54,703 bases of DNA from Candidatus Desulfacyla euxinica (GTDB lineage: Bacteria > Desulfobacterota > DSM-4660 > Desulfatiglandales > Desulfatiglandaceae), in contig JACNJD010000200.1 of the NCBI GenBank assembly GCA_014382715.1, positions 1-54,703 on the forward strand. Direction: 5' to 3'. The notes under the pieces were generated by a model that was not told where the DNA came from, searched no databases, and saw only the letters and a program-made list of their open reading frames with translations. This document shows, piece by piece, positions 8,462 through 16,904 of the stretch. The number at the start of each line of letters is the position of its first letter. Positions within the stretch are counted from its first letter, which is position 1. Position numbers and translations under genes: made by a program.

Positions 8462-9730
8462 TGCAAAATTCTCCCGGGTTACCAGGGTAATCCCACGAGA
8501 GGTGACGGTAAAACGATCCCTGTCCTGCTTGGGATGATAGCCTATCTCGCTTTTAGGTGGGATAACAACGCCTTCAGCAATAATTGCTTTCTTGATGCGG
8601 GCGTGGCGGCCGATAACCACATTTTCCAAGATGACGGATTCATCTACCGAGGCCCAGCTTTGAACAAAAACATTATATGACAGTACACTGTTTCGGACCA
8701 GCGCCCCGCTGATGATCGATCCGTGTGCCACTAAGGAATCAAATACCTGGCCAATCCTTGGTTTGCTGCCTGATTCCCGTGCAAATACGGTCTTTACCGG
8801 AGGATACTGGCGTTGATAGGTGCGTATGGGCCAGTGCCTGCCATACATGTTAAAGTATGGATCAACACCTGTCAGGTCCATGTTGGCATTCCAGTATGAA
8901 TCCACGGTCCCGACATCACGCCAATAGGCCGAGTCACGGATGCTGTCAACCATTTTCTCCCGTCGGATACCCTTTATGTCGGTATAGGCAATGATGTCGG
9001 GAATCTTGTTTTCCCGGCGGTAGGGATAGGCCATGACACGATGGGTTTTCAGGATGCCGGGCAGGAGATCTTTGCCGAAATCATTCCGGTCGTCCTTTTT
9101 GAGAAGATCAATCAGGATCTGCGTCTTAAATATATATATCCCCATAGATGCCAGAACGTGGTTAGAGTCTCCGGGGATGGTCTTTGGTTTCTTGGGTTTC
9201 TCCTGAAAGCCCTTGACCTGGAATTGTTTGTCTACCTCCAAGATCCCGTACTGGCGGGCCATCTCCTTGCCCTGCTCTATGACGGCGATGGTTACATCTG
9301 CATTATGGATTTCATGGTATTTCCTGAACCGGGCGTAGTCCATTTTATAAACATGGTCACCGGAAAGGATTAGTACGTGTTCCGGGGACTCCTCTTCAAC
9401 GAGATAGAGATTCTGGCGTATGGAGTCTGCTGTTCCCTGATACCACTTTTCGCCGGCCATCATCTGGGGCGGCGCTATCTTGAGATAATGGCCTAAATCG
9501 GCACTGAAGATGTTCCATCCACCCTCAAGATGCTGCATAAGGGTCTGAGATTTGTATTGGGGCAGGACAATGATGTTGTACACCTCTGAATTGATGCAGT
9601 TTGACAGGGCAAGATCGATGAGTAGGTAAATCCCCCCAAAAGGAATGGCCGGTTTGGAGCGGTTCTTAGTCAGTGGCATCAGCCGCTCGCCCTTGCCTCC
9701 TGCCATTACTACTGCTAACGTTTTCTTCAT
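8459..9730 (-). CDS. glgC: Glucose-1-phosphate adenylyltransferase
   Basis: ADP-glucose pyrophosphorylase, the first committed step of glycogen synthesis (ATP + glucose-1-phosphate to ADP-glucose + PPi). The 423 residues start with the nucleotidyltransferase signature VMAGGKGERLMPLTKNRSKP. YQGTADSIRQNLY and LSGDHVYKMDY (metal/substrate site) follow, and a left-handed beta-helix domain forms the C-terminus. AAGGAG abuts the ATG and GGAG lies 14 bp upstream. It is first in the minus-strand glycogen series. No glycogen synthase gene is in the window. The larA-like gene diverges from it across a 228 bp gap. Confidence 0.95.
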   Translation of the reverse strand: MKKTLAVVMAGGKGERLMPLTKNRSKPAIPFGGIYLLIDLALSNCINSEVYNIIVLPQYKSQTLMQHLEGGWNIFSADLGHYLKIAPPQMMAGEKWYQGTADSIRQNLYLVEEESPEHVLILSGDHVYKMDYARFRKYHEIHNADVTIAVIEQGKEMARQYGILEVDKQFQVKGFQEKPKKPKTIPGDSNHVLASMGIYIFKTQILIDLLKKDDRNDFGKDLLPGILKTHRVMAYPYRRENKIPDIIAYTDIKGIRREKMVDSIRDSAYWRDVGTVDSYWNANMDLTGVDPYFNMYGRHWPIRTYQRQYPPVKTVFARESGSKPRIGQVFDSLVAHGSIISGALVRNSVLSYNVFVQSWASVDESVILENVVIGRHARIKKAIIAEGVVIPPKSEIGYHPKQDRDRFTVTSRGITLVTRENFA

Positions 9731-9881
9731 CTCCTTTTGTCTCCTTGTTTTCCGATGCCCGAACCTTTTGAATTTTTATTATCTTTCAGTTTAATACTAC
9801 TAAGACATTGAAACTTCAATCCCAAAATTGGTCTTTTTCTCCTCAAACTTCCTGGGGTAGGGTAGGGGGATATTTGGTTTA

Positions 9882-9910
9882 TTGACAAGATAAAGCTTCG
9901 AGGGTATGTT
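9882..9910 (+). promoter_or_regulatory. Sigma-70-type promoter for the larA-like gene
   Basis: TTGACA at 9882, a 17-bp spacer, and TATGTT at 9905. The predicted transcript start is about 40 bp before the ATG at 9959. This is a visual match only. Confidence 0.5.
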
Positions 9911-9958
9911 GGCCTCGCCGTCATTTCTTAGAATCTTTATTAAAAAGGCAGGAGCGAA

Positions 9959-11233
9959 ATGAATTACCCAAACATGTTCCATATACGCCAGGTTTTTGAT
10001 GCGCCCAGGATTCCAGATATAGAAGGTGCTCTTGATCGAGAGCTCGAATCGGTCCGGATCAAATCATTATTGAAGAAGGGGGCGCGGGTTGCCATTACAG
10101 CGGGGAGCCGGGGTGTCGCCAATATTGACCTTATCCTGCGGCACCTCGTCCGCATCCTGAAAGAGAATTCGGCAAAACCCTTTCTTGTCCCTACTATGGG
10201 CAGCCACGGTGGAGGAACTGCCGAGGGACAGATAGAGGTCCTGAAAAGCTTCAATATCACAGAGGAATCGATCGGTGCCCCGATCATTTCATCCATGGAT
10301 GTGGTGGAGATAGGAAAATCTCGATTTGGATTCCCTGTGATGGTGGACACACATACCGCAGAGGCAGACGGGATCATCGTTTTAAACCGGATCAAACCCC
10401 ACACCGAGTTCGAAGGTCCCATAGAGAGCGGACTCATGAAAATGATGGCCATAGGGATGGGAAAACACAGGGGCTGTCTTGAGGTCCATAAACAGACCGT
10501 TAACTTCGGGTATAAAGAGGTTATTCCCGAGATTGGCGAGGTTATCCTGGAAAATCTTCCTGTCCTGTTTGGAATAGGAATCGTGGAAAACATCTATGAC
10601 GAAACCGCCATTATCCGGGCTGTTCCTTCGTCCCGATTCCTGACAGAGGAAAAAAAGTTGCTGGTTGAAGCCAAGAGGCTCATGGCCAGGCTCCCCTTTG
10701 ACAAGGCAGATGTCCTTATTGTAGATAAAATGGGCAAAAACCTCAGCGGAACGGGAATGGACACCAATGTCATCGGCAGGATCATGTTCATTGGCGAAAA
10801 AGAACCTGAACATCCAAAGATTACCCGCGTTGTTGTTCTGGATTTGACCGAAGCATCCCATGGGAATGCGGTCGGTATCGGTCTGGCTGACTATGCGACC
10901 GAGAGGCTGGTCAGCAAGGTAGACCATGGGGTTACGGCAATAAACTGCATCACTGCCATGAGCCCGGAAAAAGGGCGAATCCCTATTGTCTTGAAGACAG
11001 ATAAAGAGGCTGTTGAGGCCGCCTTGAACACTATCGGGGCGGTGGATCCGGATAAGGCCCGGGTGATTCACATAAAGAATACTCTGGAAATCGGAGAGCT
11101 GGAGGCTTCCGCCGCCTTTATGGAAGAGGTTGAGAAAAGGGAAGAGTTGAAGTTAATCGAAAAATTAGGACCTCTCGCTTTTGACAGCGAGGGAGGGCTC
11201 AGCCCGGTAGAGATGAAATTTGAAACTGAATGA
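9959..11233 (+). CDS. LarA-family (nickel-dependent lactate racemase-like) protein
   Basis: A 424-residue member of the LarA/DUF2088 family. LarA racemises lactate with a nickel-pincer nucleotide cofactor; relatives act on other 2-hydroxy acids. Visible features are TMGSHGGGTAEGQ (around residue 80), IVLNRIKPHTEFEGPIESG and MMAIGMGKHRGC, which carry the conserved His and Lys residues of the family. The MMAIGMGKHRGC version marks a paralogous group distinct from classical LarA, so lactate itself is not certain. No larBCE cofactor genes are in the window. The next genes on the strand are a GlcD-like oxidase and a GlcF-like protein, which supports a role as a 2-hydroxy-acid epimerase feeding a stereospecific dehydrogenase. 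Confidence 0.8.
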   Translation: MNYPNMFHIRQVFDAPRIPDIEGALDRELESVRIKSLLKKGARVAITAGSRGVANIDLILRHLVRILKENSAKPFLVPTMGSHGGGTAEGQIEVLKSFNITEESIGAPIISSMDVVEIGKSRFGFPVMVDTHTAEADGIIVLNRIKPHTEFEGPIESGLMKMMAIGMGKHRGCLEVHKQTVNFGYKEVIPEIGEVILENLPVLFGIGIVENIYDETAIIRAVPSSRFLTEEKKLLVEAKRLMARLPFDKADVLIVDKMGKNLSGTGMDTNVIGRIMFIGEKEPEHPKITRVVVLDLTEASHGNAVGIGLADYATERLVSKVDHGVTAINCITAMSPEKGRIPIVLKTDKEAVEAALNTIGAVDPDKARVIHIKNTLEIGELEASAAFMEEVEKREELKLIEKLGPLAFDSEGGLSPVEMKFETE

Positions 11234-11276
11234 AAAAAGAGGGGATCCGTTATAGATATCCAATAACCATAAACGA

Positions 11277-11362
11277 GCATCCCCGCTAAAGTCGGGATCT
11301 TTGACCAGTATTCCCGCTGAAGACGGGATTTCCGCTTCGCTACAACAAGTATCAAGTATCCA
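11277..11362. repeat. REP-like element, inverted partner of 20252-20338
   Basis: Read on the minus strand this 86-bp element starts with TGGATACTTGATACTTGTTG and continues through the AGCGAAGCGG module and two hairpins. It is about 93% identical to 20252-20338 in opposite orientation; the first 53 bp are identical. It lies directly before the GlcD-like gene. Confidence 0.85.
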
Positions 11363-11385
11363 GTTTCAACCTAAGGAGGCTTTAT

Positions 11386-12759
11386 ATGATTATAGATTCA
11401 ATAAAGGATGAATTCCGCCAGATCGTGGGTGATGAATGGTTCCTTGATACACCAGAGGACCTTGTTGTCTATTCCTATGATGGTTTTCTGCCGGAATTCA
11501 AACCATCAGGTGTGATTGTTCCGGGAGACAGGGATGAGATTTCAAAGATCATGGGGGTTGCTAACCGGGAAAAAATAAATATCATCCCCCGGGGGGCCGG
11601 CACCAATATCTGCGGCAGCTCTGTCGCAAGGGAGGGGGGTATTATTATTGCCTTCCACCGGCTGAACAAAATTTTGGAGATTGATCGTGAAAGTATGTGT
11701 GCGGTTGTTCAACCGGGCGTGGTAAACGCTGACCTGCAAAAGGCCGTGGCCGGATATGGTCTTATGTATCCACCGGATCCTGCAAGCATGTTTGTCTCGA
11801 CCATAGGCGGCAACGTTGCCCTGAATGCCGGTGGTCCCAGGGGTGTAAAGTATGGGGTAACGAGAGACTATCTCTTAGGTCTTGAAGTGGTGTTACCTTC
11901 CGGGGAGGTAATTAATACAGGGGGTAAGGCCCTTAAGAATGCGAGCGGATACGATCTTACACGGCTCATGTGTGGCTCTGAAGGGACCTTAGGTATCTTA
12001 ACGGAGATAATTATAAGATTGGTTCCCTTGGCGCCTGCCAGGGCAACGCTTCAGGCCATCTATTCAGATCTTGATGATGCTGCAACCACTGTGTCGGCCA
12101 TCATCGGCTCAGGCATTGTTCCCGCCACCTTAGAGCTGATCGACAGAACTGTTCTCGATGTGATAAGCGATTATGGCGGTGCCCGGTTCTCAAAGGAGGC
12201 TGAGGCATTGCTTCTGATAGAGGTTGATGGCGAAGAGTCCCTGGTTGAGGCACAGGGAAAAAGGATCGAGGAATTCTGCAAGGAAAGAGGTGCTGTCCAG
12301 GTAGAAAGGGCGAGCACCCCGGAGGAGGCGGAGAAACTCTGGCAGGCAAGAAGGACTGCATTTGGCGCTGTCGCAAGTCTCAGACCCAATTGTATTGTTG
12401 AGGACGCAACCGTGCCGGTGAAGATGCTGCCTGCGATGATAAGAAAGATCGTTGAGATCACAAAGAAATATGATTTGAAGATCGGTGTCCTGGCCCATGC
12501 CGGGGATGGGAATCTTCATCCCTTGATCATGACCGATCTTCGTGACAGGGAAGAGATGGCGCGAATCGATAAGGCGATGGAGGAGCTGTATGAGACGGCG
12601 ATCGGTATGGGAGGCACTCTTTCAGGGGAGCACGGCATAGGGATTGCCAAAGACAGGTTCATGGGAATGGAGTTCAACGAGGCCTCCATAGAGTTAATGC
12701 GTGGAATCAAGCGGGTCTTTGACCCCAACAATATCCTCAACCCCGGCAGTTTTCTTTGA
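11386..12759 (+). CDS. FAD-linked 2-hydroxy-acid oxidase/dehydrogenase (GlcD-like)
   Basis: A 457-residue flavoprotein of the FAD_binding_4/FAD-oxidase_C family, to which glycolate oxidase GlcD and D-lactate dehydrogenases belong. The FAD-binding part shows IIPRGAGTNICGSSV and ALNAGGPRGVKYGVTRDYLLG. The C-terminal half carries LAHAGDGNLHPLI and LSGEHGIGIAKDRFMG, the usual active-site His region. It would oxidise a D-2-hydroxy acid to the 2-oxo acid and pass electrons to an Fe-S partner, probably the GlcF-like protein 0.5 kb downstream. AAGGAGG precedes the ATG. The separate glcE part is not present. The four-helix-bundle gene between it and glcF appears to be inserted. Confidence 0.88.
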   Translation: MIIDSIKDEFRQIVGDEWFLDTPEDLVVYSYDGFLPEFKPSGVIVPGDRDEISKIMGVANREKINIIPRGAGTNICGSSVAREGGIIIAFHRLNKILEIDRESMCAVVQPGVVNADLQKAVAGYGLMYPPDPASMFVSTIGGNVALNAGGPRGVKYGVTRDYLLGLEVVLPSGEVINTGGKALKNASGYDLTRLMCGSEGTLGILTEIIIRLVPLAPARATLQAIYSDLDDAATTVSAIIGSGIVPATLELIDRTVLDVISDYGGARFSKEAEALLLIEVDGEESLVEAQGKRIEEFCKERGAVQVERASTPEEAEKLWQARRTAFGAVASLRPNCIVEDATVPVKMLPAMIRKIVEITKKYDLKIGVLAHAGDGNLHPLIMTDLRDREEMARIDKAMEELYETAIGMGGTLSGEHGIGIAKDRFMGMEFNEASIELMRGIKRVFDPNNILNPGSFL

Positions 12760-12804
12760 CAGCTAAAGCGGGATACCCGCAACCCAAAGATGAAATTGTA
12801 GGAG

Positions 12805-12829
12805 TCAGTTATCAGTTGTCAGTTGTCAG
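12805..12829. repeat. Left inverted heptad repeat of the four-helix-bundle cassette
   Basis: TCAGTTATCAGTTGTCAGTT continues for 25 bp in 7-bp steps. The reverse complement of 13121-13145 matches it at 24 of 25 positions. A short REP-like remnant (AGCTAAAGCGGGATACCCGC) lies just upstream at about 12761-12780. Confidence 0.85.
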
Positions 12830-12843
12830 CACTGGAGGTTATT

Positions 12844-13104
12844 TTGAAATTTGAGGATTTGGAAGTATGGAAGAGGTCTTCACGATTATGTGCAGATTTG
12901 TATAAACATTTTCAAGATATTAAAGATTTTGCCAGGTTTCTGCAATATTCAAAAGGTTCTTGTGGAGAATTAAGAACCCAAATTTATATTGGTATTGATA
13001 TTGATTATATTGAACCAGCAGTTGGCAAAAAATGGATTCAGGAAACAAAAGAACTCTCGGCGATGCTCGTAGGTCTCAGCAAATCCCTAAGGAAGATAAA
13101 TTAG
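12844..13104 (+). CDS. Four-helix-bundle (23S rRNA intervening-sequence) protein, internally shortened
   Basis: The start LKFEDLEVWKRSSRLCADLY and the later QYSKGSCGELRTQIYIGIDI and LSAMLVGLSKSLRK match the S23/IVP four-helix-bundle family, whose members lie in rRNA intervening sequences or stand alone and resemble the Avd proteins of diversity-generating retroelements. Between KDF and ARFLQYSKGS the usual segment of about 30 residues (of the type QIRRAAVSIPSNIAEGAGR) is missing, so one helix is lost. I chose the TTG at 12844, five bases after GGAGG; the ORF-track start lies inside the flanking repeat. The gene is AT-richer than its neighbours and sits between two inverted heptad repeats, inside what would otherwise be a glcD-glcF operon. 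Function is unknown and may be lost. Confidence 0.65.
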   Translation: MKFEDLEVWKRSSRLCADLYKHFQDIKDFARFLQYSKGSCGELRTQIYIGIDIDYIEPAVGKKWIQETKELSAMLVGLSKSLRKIN

Positions 13105-13120
13105 TATCGATATGCTTTTA

Positions 13121-13145
13121 CTGATAACTGACAACTGATAACTGA
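13121..13145. repeat. Right inverted heptad repeat of the four-helix-bundle cassette
   Basis: CTGATAACTGACAACTGATA continues for 25 bp. Its reverse complement differs from 12805-12829 by one base, closing a 341-bp cassette around the four-helix-bundle gene. Confidence 0.85.
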
Positions 13146-13153
13146 TACCATAT

Positions 13154-13186
13154 AAAGATTTTCTTGTTTTTTGTGACAGAAAACTA
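13154..13186. repeat. 33-bp exact direct repeat, copy A
   Basis: AAAGATTTTCTTGTTTTTTG continues for 33 bp, identical to 22858-22890 nearly 10 kb away. It lies just after the right arm of the four-helix-bundle cassette. No hairpin or ORF explains it. Confidence 0.85.
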
Positions 13187-13204
13187 AGTGATAAGGTACT
13201 AATT

Positions 13205-13235
13205 GAGGAATTCAGGAATTTAGGGATTGAGGAAC
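13205..13235. repeat. Degenerate heptad-like tract (GGAATT words)
   Basis: GAGGAATTCAGGAATTTAGG and the following GATTGAGGA repeat at 7-8 bp spacing before the GlcF-like gene. A near copy of this wording occurs at 32328. Confidence 0.5.
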
Positions 13236-13289
13236 TATGAGATAAGAGTTGGGAACTTATTTTTGCGCGAACCCTATGGTGGAAAGAAA

Positions 13290-14426
13290 ATGATACCAAA
13301 AAATATTGCAGATGAATTTGATCAATGTATAAAATGCGGGCTTTGTCTGGCGACCTGTCCTGTTGGCAAGGAGCTTTTCTTAGAAAAGTTCACGCCGAGA
13401 GGTAAGATACAGTTGGCCAAGCACTACGCTGCGGGAGATCTGGAGATAAGCCAGCATTATCGCGACATTTTTGCGAAATGCCTCCTCTGCGGGGCTTGTT
13501 CTGTGACGTGCCCCAGTGGCGTTGAACTGAAGGAGGTTCTTGTGGGTATGCGGGAGGAAATCGTCAAGAAGAGGGGTATCCACCCGAATCTTGAGTCTGC
13601 CATTAAGTCGCTTTTTGTCAACCATAATATATCTGACGAGGAGAATAACGAGCGGGGAGACTGGCGGGATGATATAAACGAGCTTCCCGACCATATGTAC
13701 GAGAGGGAACTGGCAGAGGTAGTATATTTTGTAGGCTGCGTTTCATCCTTCTTTCCTATGGTACAGTCAATTCCCCAAAATATGGCCCGTATCTTAGAGG
13801 CGGCAGATGTGGACTTTACTATTCTCTCAGGGGAAGAATGGTGCTGTGGTTTCCCGTTGATCGGCGCAGGGGCACCTGAGAAAATGGGGGAGTTAATTGA
13901 ACATAATATAGAGCAGGTAAAGGGGTTGGGGGCGAGTAAGATGGTTTTCTCCTGTCCCTCCTGTTACCGGACCTGGAAAGAGTATTATAAGACCGATCTG
14001 GAGCTTTTTCATTCCACGCAATTTATCCAGAGACTGATCAAGGATGGGGATGTTCCCATGGGAGAACTGCACCAAACAGTAACCTACCACGATCCTTGCG
14101 ATCTGGGGAGGAATGGGGGTATCTTTGATGCCCCCAGGGAAGTGCTCAGGTCTATCCCCGGCCTAACCCTGGTGGAATTGGAGAACAACCGTGCCCAGAG
14201 TATATGCTGTGGTGGAGGGGGCAATTTAGAGATTGCGGACCCCGATCTTTCAGCAAGTGTGGCCCGGAATAAGATAGAAGAAATCCAGCGAACCGGCGCT
14301 AAAACGCTGGTGACCTCCTGTCAGCAATGTGTCAGGACAATCAAGGGGAAGGTGAGAATAGAAAAAGTAGATCTCGACGTGTTGGACATTACGGACGTGG
14401 TGGTCCGGGCAATGTCTGATGCCTGA
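13290..14426 (+). CDS. Fe-S oxidoreductase, GlcF-like (two CCG domains)
   Basis: A 378-residue iron-sulfur protein with two 4Fe-4S motifs near the N-terminus (CIKCGLCLATCP and CLLCGACSVTCP) and two cysteine-rich CCG domains (EEWCCGFPLIGAG and SICCGGGGNLEIAD), the architecture of GlcF/LldE/HdrD-type proteins. It would accept electrons from the GlcD-like flavoprotein and pass them to quinone or another carrier at the membrane. The ORF track starts at a TTG 21 codons earlier; the ATG at 13290 (MIPKNIADEFDQC) gives the usual N-terminus and has GGTGGAAAG upstream. It overlaps the MFS gene by 8 bp, so the two are probably translated together. Confidence 0.88.
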   Translation: MIPKNIADEFDQCIKCGLCLATCPVGKELFLEKFTPRGKIQLAKHYAAGDLEISQHYRDIFAKCLLCGACSVTCPSGVELKEVLVGMREEIVKKRGIHPNLESAIKSLFVNHNISDEENNERGDWRDDINELPDHMYERELAEVVYFVGCVSSFFPMVQSIPQNMARILEAADVDFTILSGEEWCCGFPLIGAGAPEKMGELIEHNIEQVKGLGASKMVFSCPSCYRTWKEYYKTDLELFHSTQFIQRLIKDGDVPMGELHQTVTYHDPCDLGRNGGIFDAPREVLRSIPGLTLVELENNRAQSICCGGGGNLEIADPDLSASVARNKIEEIQRTGAKTLVTSCQQCVRTIKGKVRIEKVDLDVLDITDVVVRAMSDA

Positions 14427-15711
14427 TTCCGTAAAATACCCGCCCGCCTATCTGTCATGGGTTGTCTGGGGTTTGGGTGCTGCTTTTTATATGAGCGGCT
14501 TCTACCAGAGGGTTGCCCCGGCCGTTATGACAGATTATCTGATGGCTGATTTCAAGATTGGCGCAGCCGCTCTCGGGAATTTCTCGGCCTTCTATTTTTA
14601 CAGCTATGTTTTAGTTCAGATTCCCACGGGAATTCTTACGGATTACTGGGGACCCAGGAAACTTCTGACCGTAGGTGCCTTCATCGCCGCCTTAGGGGCA
14701 TTTCTCTTTGCTGTTGCCCCAAACATTTTTTTAGCCAACATTGGACGTTTATTGATAGGTGGCTCGGTGGGTGTGGCCTGGGTTGCCCTCCTTATGTTAT
14801 CGATCCATTGGTTTCCCCCGCAGCGTTTTGCCCTCATGACCGGTATGGGTCTTTTCTGCGGTATTGCCGGAGCCGTGTCAGCAGGTGTGCCCTTACGGGT
14901 CCTTGTCGATCAGTTCGGCTGGAGACCGGTGATGTTAGTGTCGGCCGTTGTGTCCCTGATCATCGCTGTTTTTATCTGGATTATTGTGAGAGATGATCCC
15001 TCCGAACGGAGCTATACCAGTTTCGCTCCCGCTTCAGATGCCATCAACCATTCGCCTGCATCTTTTTTGACCGGTTTAGGGAAGGTATTTTTTTATAAGA
15101 ATACCTGGCTGTTGTCGATCGCTCCGGCCGGGATCGTGGGTCCGATGCTGGCATTTTCCGGTCTGTGGGGTGTCCCGTTTCTTACCACCCATTACGGGTT
15201 GACTCCTGCAAAGAGCGCTGCCTTAACGTCAATGCTGTTGGTGGCCTGTGCTGTTGGCGGACCTCTCCTTGGGGCCTTTTCGGACAGGATAGGCAGCAGA
15301 AAACCGATTTATATGGCGTGCTGTTTTGCCGGGTGTGCCGGCTGGATTGTGATTCTATTTGTCCCGGAACTGCCTCTTTGGGTGTTGGGATTACTCATGA
15401 CTGTAACAGGGTTTTCTGCCGGTGTCATGGTCCTGAGCTTTGCCTTTGTCAAAGAATCGGTTCCCCTTTCGTTAGCAGGCACTGTATCCGGGGTGTGCAA
15501 CATGGGGATCATGATCGGCCCCATGGTGCTGCAGCCGGCCATGGGCTATGTCCTTGACAGTAAATGGAATGGGCTGCTGGAGAACGGGACAAGGGTCTAT
15601 CATCTCGATGCGTACCAATCCGCATTTAGCCTTATGATTGCCTGGTCGGTTATATCCGCTATTCTCACATGCTTTACTACTGAGACCAACTGTCGGCAGA
15701 TTGTTGAATGA
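14419..15711 (+). CDS. MFS transporter, probably a carboxylate carrier
   Basis: A 430-residue major facilitator protein with about 12 hydrophobic helices. The first transmembrane segments (WVVWGLGAAFYMSGFYQRV) are followed by the loop 2-3 motif GILTDYWGPRKLL, and the second half repeats it as GAFSDRIGSRKPIY. It overlaps the GlcF-like gene by 8 bp, so it likely imports, or exchanges, the acid that the LarA/GlcD/GlcF proteins handle. Substrate assignment rests on context only. Confidence 0.85.
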   Translation: MPDSVKYPPAYLSWVVWGLGAAFYMSGFYQRVAPAVMTDYLMADFKIGAAALGNFSAFYFYSYVLVQIPTGILTDYWGPRKLLTVGAFIAALGAFLFAVAPNIFLANIGRLLIGGSVGVAWVALLMLSIHWFPPQRFALMTGMGLFCGIAGAVSAGVPLRVLVDQFGWRPVMLVSAVVSLIIAVFIWIIVRDDPSERSYTSFAPASDAINHSPASFLTGLGKVFFYKNTWLLSIAPAGIVGPMLAFSGLWGVPFLTTHYGLTPAKSAALTSMLLVACAVGGPLLGAFSDRIGSRKPIYMACCFAGCAGWIVILFVPELPLWVLGLLMTVTGFSAGVMVLSFAFVKESVPLSLAGTVSGVCNMGIMIGPMVLQPAMGYVLDSKWNGLLENGTRVYHLDAYQSAFSLMIAWSVISAILTCFTTETNCRQIVE

Positions 15712-15730
15712 GGAAAAGGAGTAAGAGAAA

Positions 15731-16780
15731 ATGGAACTTTATAACCTGGGGAAGATCCCTTGGGAAGAAACGCAGCTCATTTACCATGCACTGGCCCATT
15801 TAGGACGTGAGGGCCTTTCCTTAGTTTCTCCGGCGAGCCCATATGTCTGTGTCGGTTTTCATCAGGATGTGAAACAGGAGGTGGATCTTGATTTTTGCAG
15901 GGCCAATCATATTCCGGTATTCAGACGCGAGGTAGGTGGGGGCGCCGTATATCTGGATGGGGATCAGCTTTTTTTTCACCTGATTCTCCACAAAGATAAC
16001 CCCCAGGTCCCTAAGAAAAAAGAGGCTTTTTACAAAAAATTTCTCCAGCCCGTAATCGATGTGTATCGGAAGATCGGTATTGATGCTGAATACAAACCGG
16101 TCAATGATATCATCGCGGGGACACGCAAGATTTCCGGGACCGGCGCGGGCGAAATAGGGGACGCGGTTGTTTTTGTGGGTAATCTTATCGTGGATTTCAA
16201 TTATGAAATGATGGCAAAGGTTCTTAAGGTTCCTGACGAAAAGTTCCGTGACAAGGTCCACAAGACGCTCCACGACAATCTTTCCACCATATGCCGCGAA
16301 CTGGGTAGGGATGCGGCTGAGAAATGGGACGAGTCGAGATTAAATAGCATGATGGCAGAGGCTTTTCAGAGGCTTTTGGGGCCGATGACGCCCTGCCGAA
16401 AGGATAAAGAACTGGAGACAAAAATTGATGAACTGAGAGGGCGGATGTTGACTGAAACGTGGCTCCATCAGAAAGGGCGGCGAATGGAAGGTCGTGATGT
16501 CAAGATCCGGGCCGGGATAAATGTAGTACACCGGATGCATAAGGCGAAAGGCGGGCTGATGAGGGCTGATTTTGAGGTGAACGAGGGCAAGTTCGGCAGG
16601 GTCCGGCTATCCGGAGATTTTTTCTGCTTTCCAGAGGGGGCAGTTGACCAACTGGAACAAAGACTTGAAAAGAGAGCGATTGAAGAGGTGCGCGATCTGT
16701 TAGTCGCCTTTTATTCAGAAACAGGTGTTGAAACCCCCGGTATCGAGATTGATGACTGGCTGAGGGTCCTGGGGCACTGA
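15731..16780 (+). CDS. Lipoate-protein ligase A family protein
   Basis: A 349-residue protein of the biotin/lipoate A/B ligase fold, which attaches lipoate or octanoate to lysines of carrier domains. Visible features are VFRREVGGGAVYLDGDQLFFHL (lipoate/AMP-binding region, around residues 63-84) and GTRKISGTGAGEIGDAVVFV with the conserved Lys. The C-terminal accessory domain, about 110 residues, is present. AAGGAG precedes the ATG and it lies 19 bp after the MFS gene. No lipoyl-dependent enzyme is in the window, so the link with the 2-hydroxy-acid genes is unexplained. It could also be an octanoyl or amidotransferase variant. Confidence 0.82.
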   Translation: MELYNLGKIPWEETQLIYHALAHLGREGLSLVSPASPYVCVGFHQDVKQEVDLDFCRANHIPVFRREVGGGAVYLDGDQLFFHLILHKDNPQVPKKKEAFYKKFLQPVIDVYRKIGIDAEYKPVNDIIAGTRKISGTGAGEIGDAVVFVGNLIVDFNYEMMAKVLKVPDEKFRDKVHKTLHDNLSTICRELGRDAAEKWDESRLNSMMAEAFQRLLGPMTPCRKDKELETKIDELRGRMLTETWLHQKGRRMEGRDVKIRAGINVVHRMHKAKGGLMRADFEVNEGKFGRVRLSGDFFCFPEGAVDQLEQRLEKRAIEEVRDLLVAFYSETGVETPGIEIDDWLRVLGH

Positions 16781-16904
16781 GCGTAGGGCGCGGGGTTTGA
16801 TGCCGTCTTGACAGCATCACTTCTTGTGCCGTAATATTGTGCCCACCGGTCACTGTTTTGCGCGAGCCTAAGACCGTAAACCTTCAACTGTTGAGGAGAA
16901 GCAT

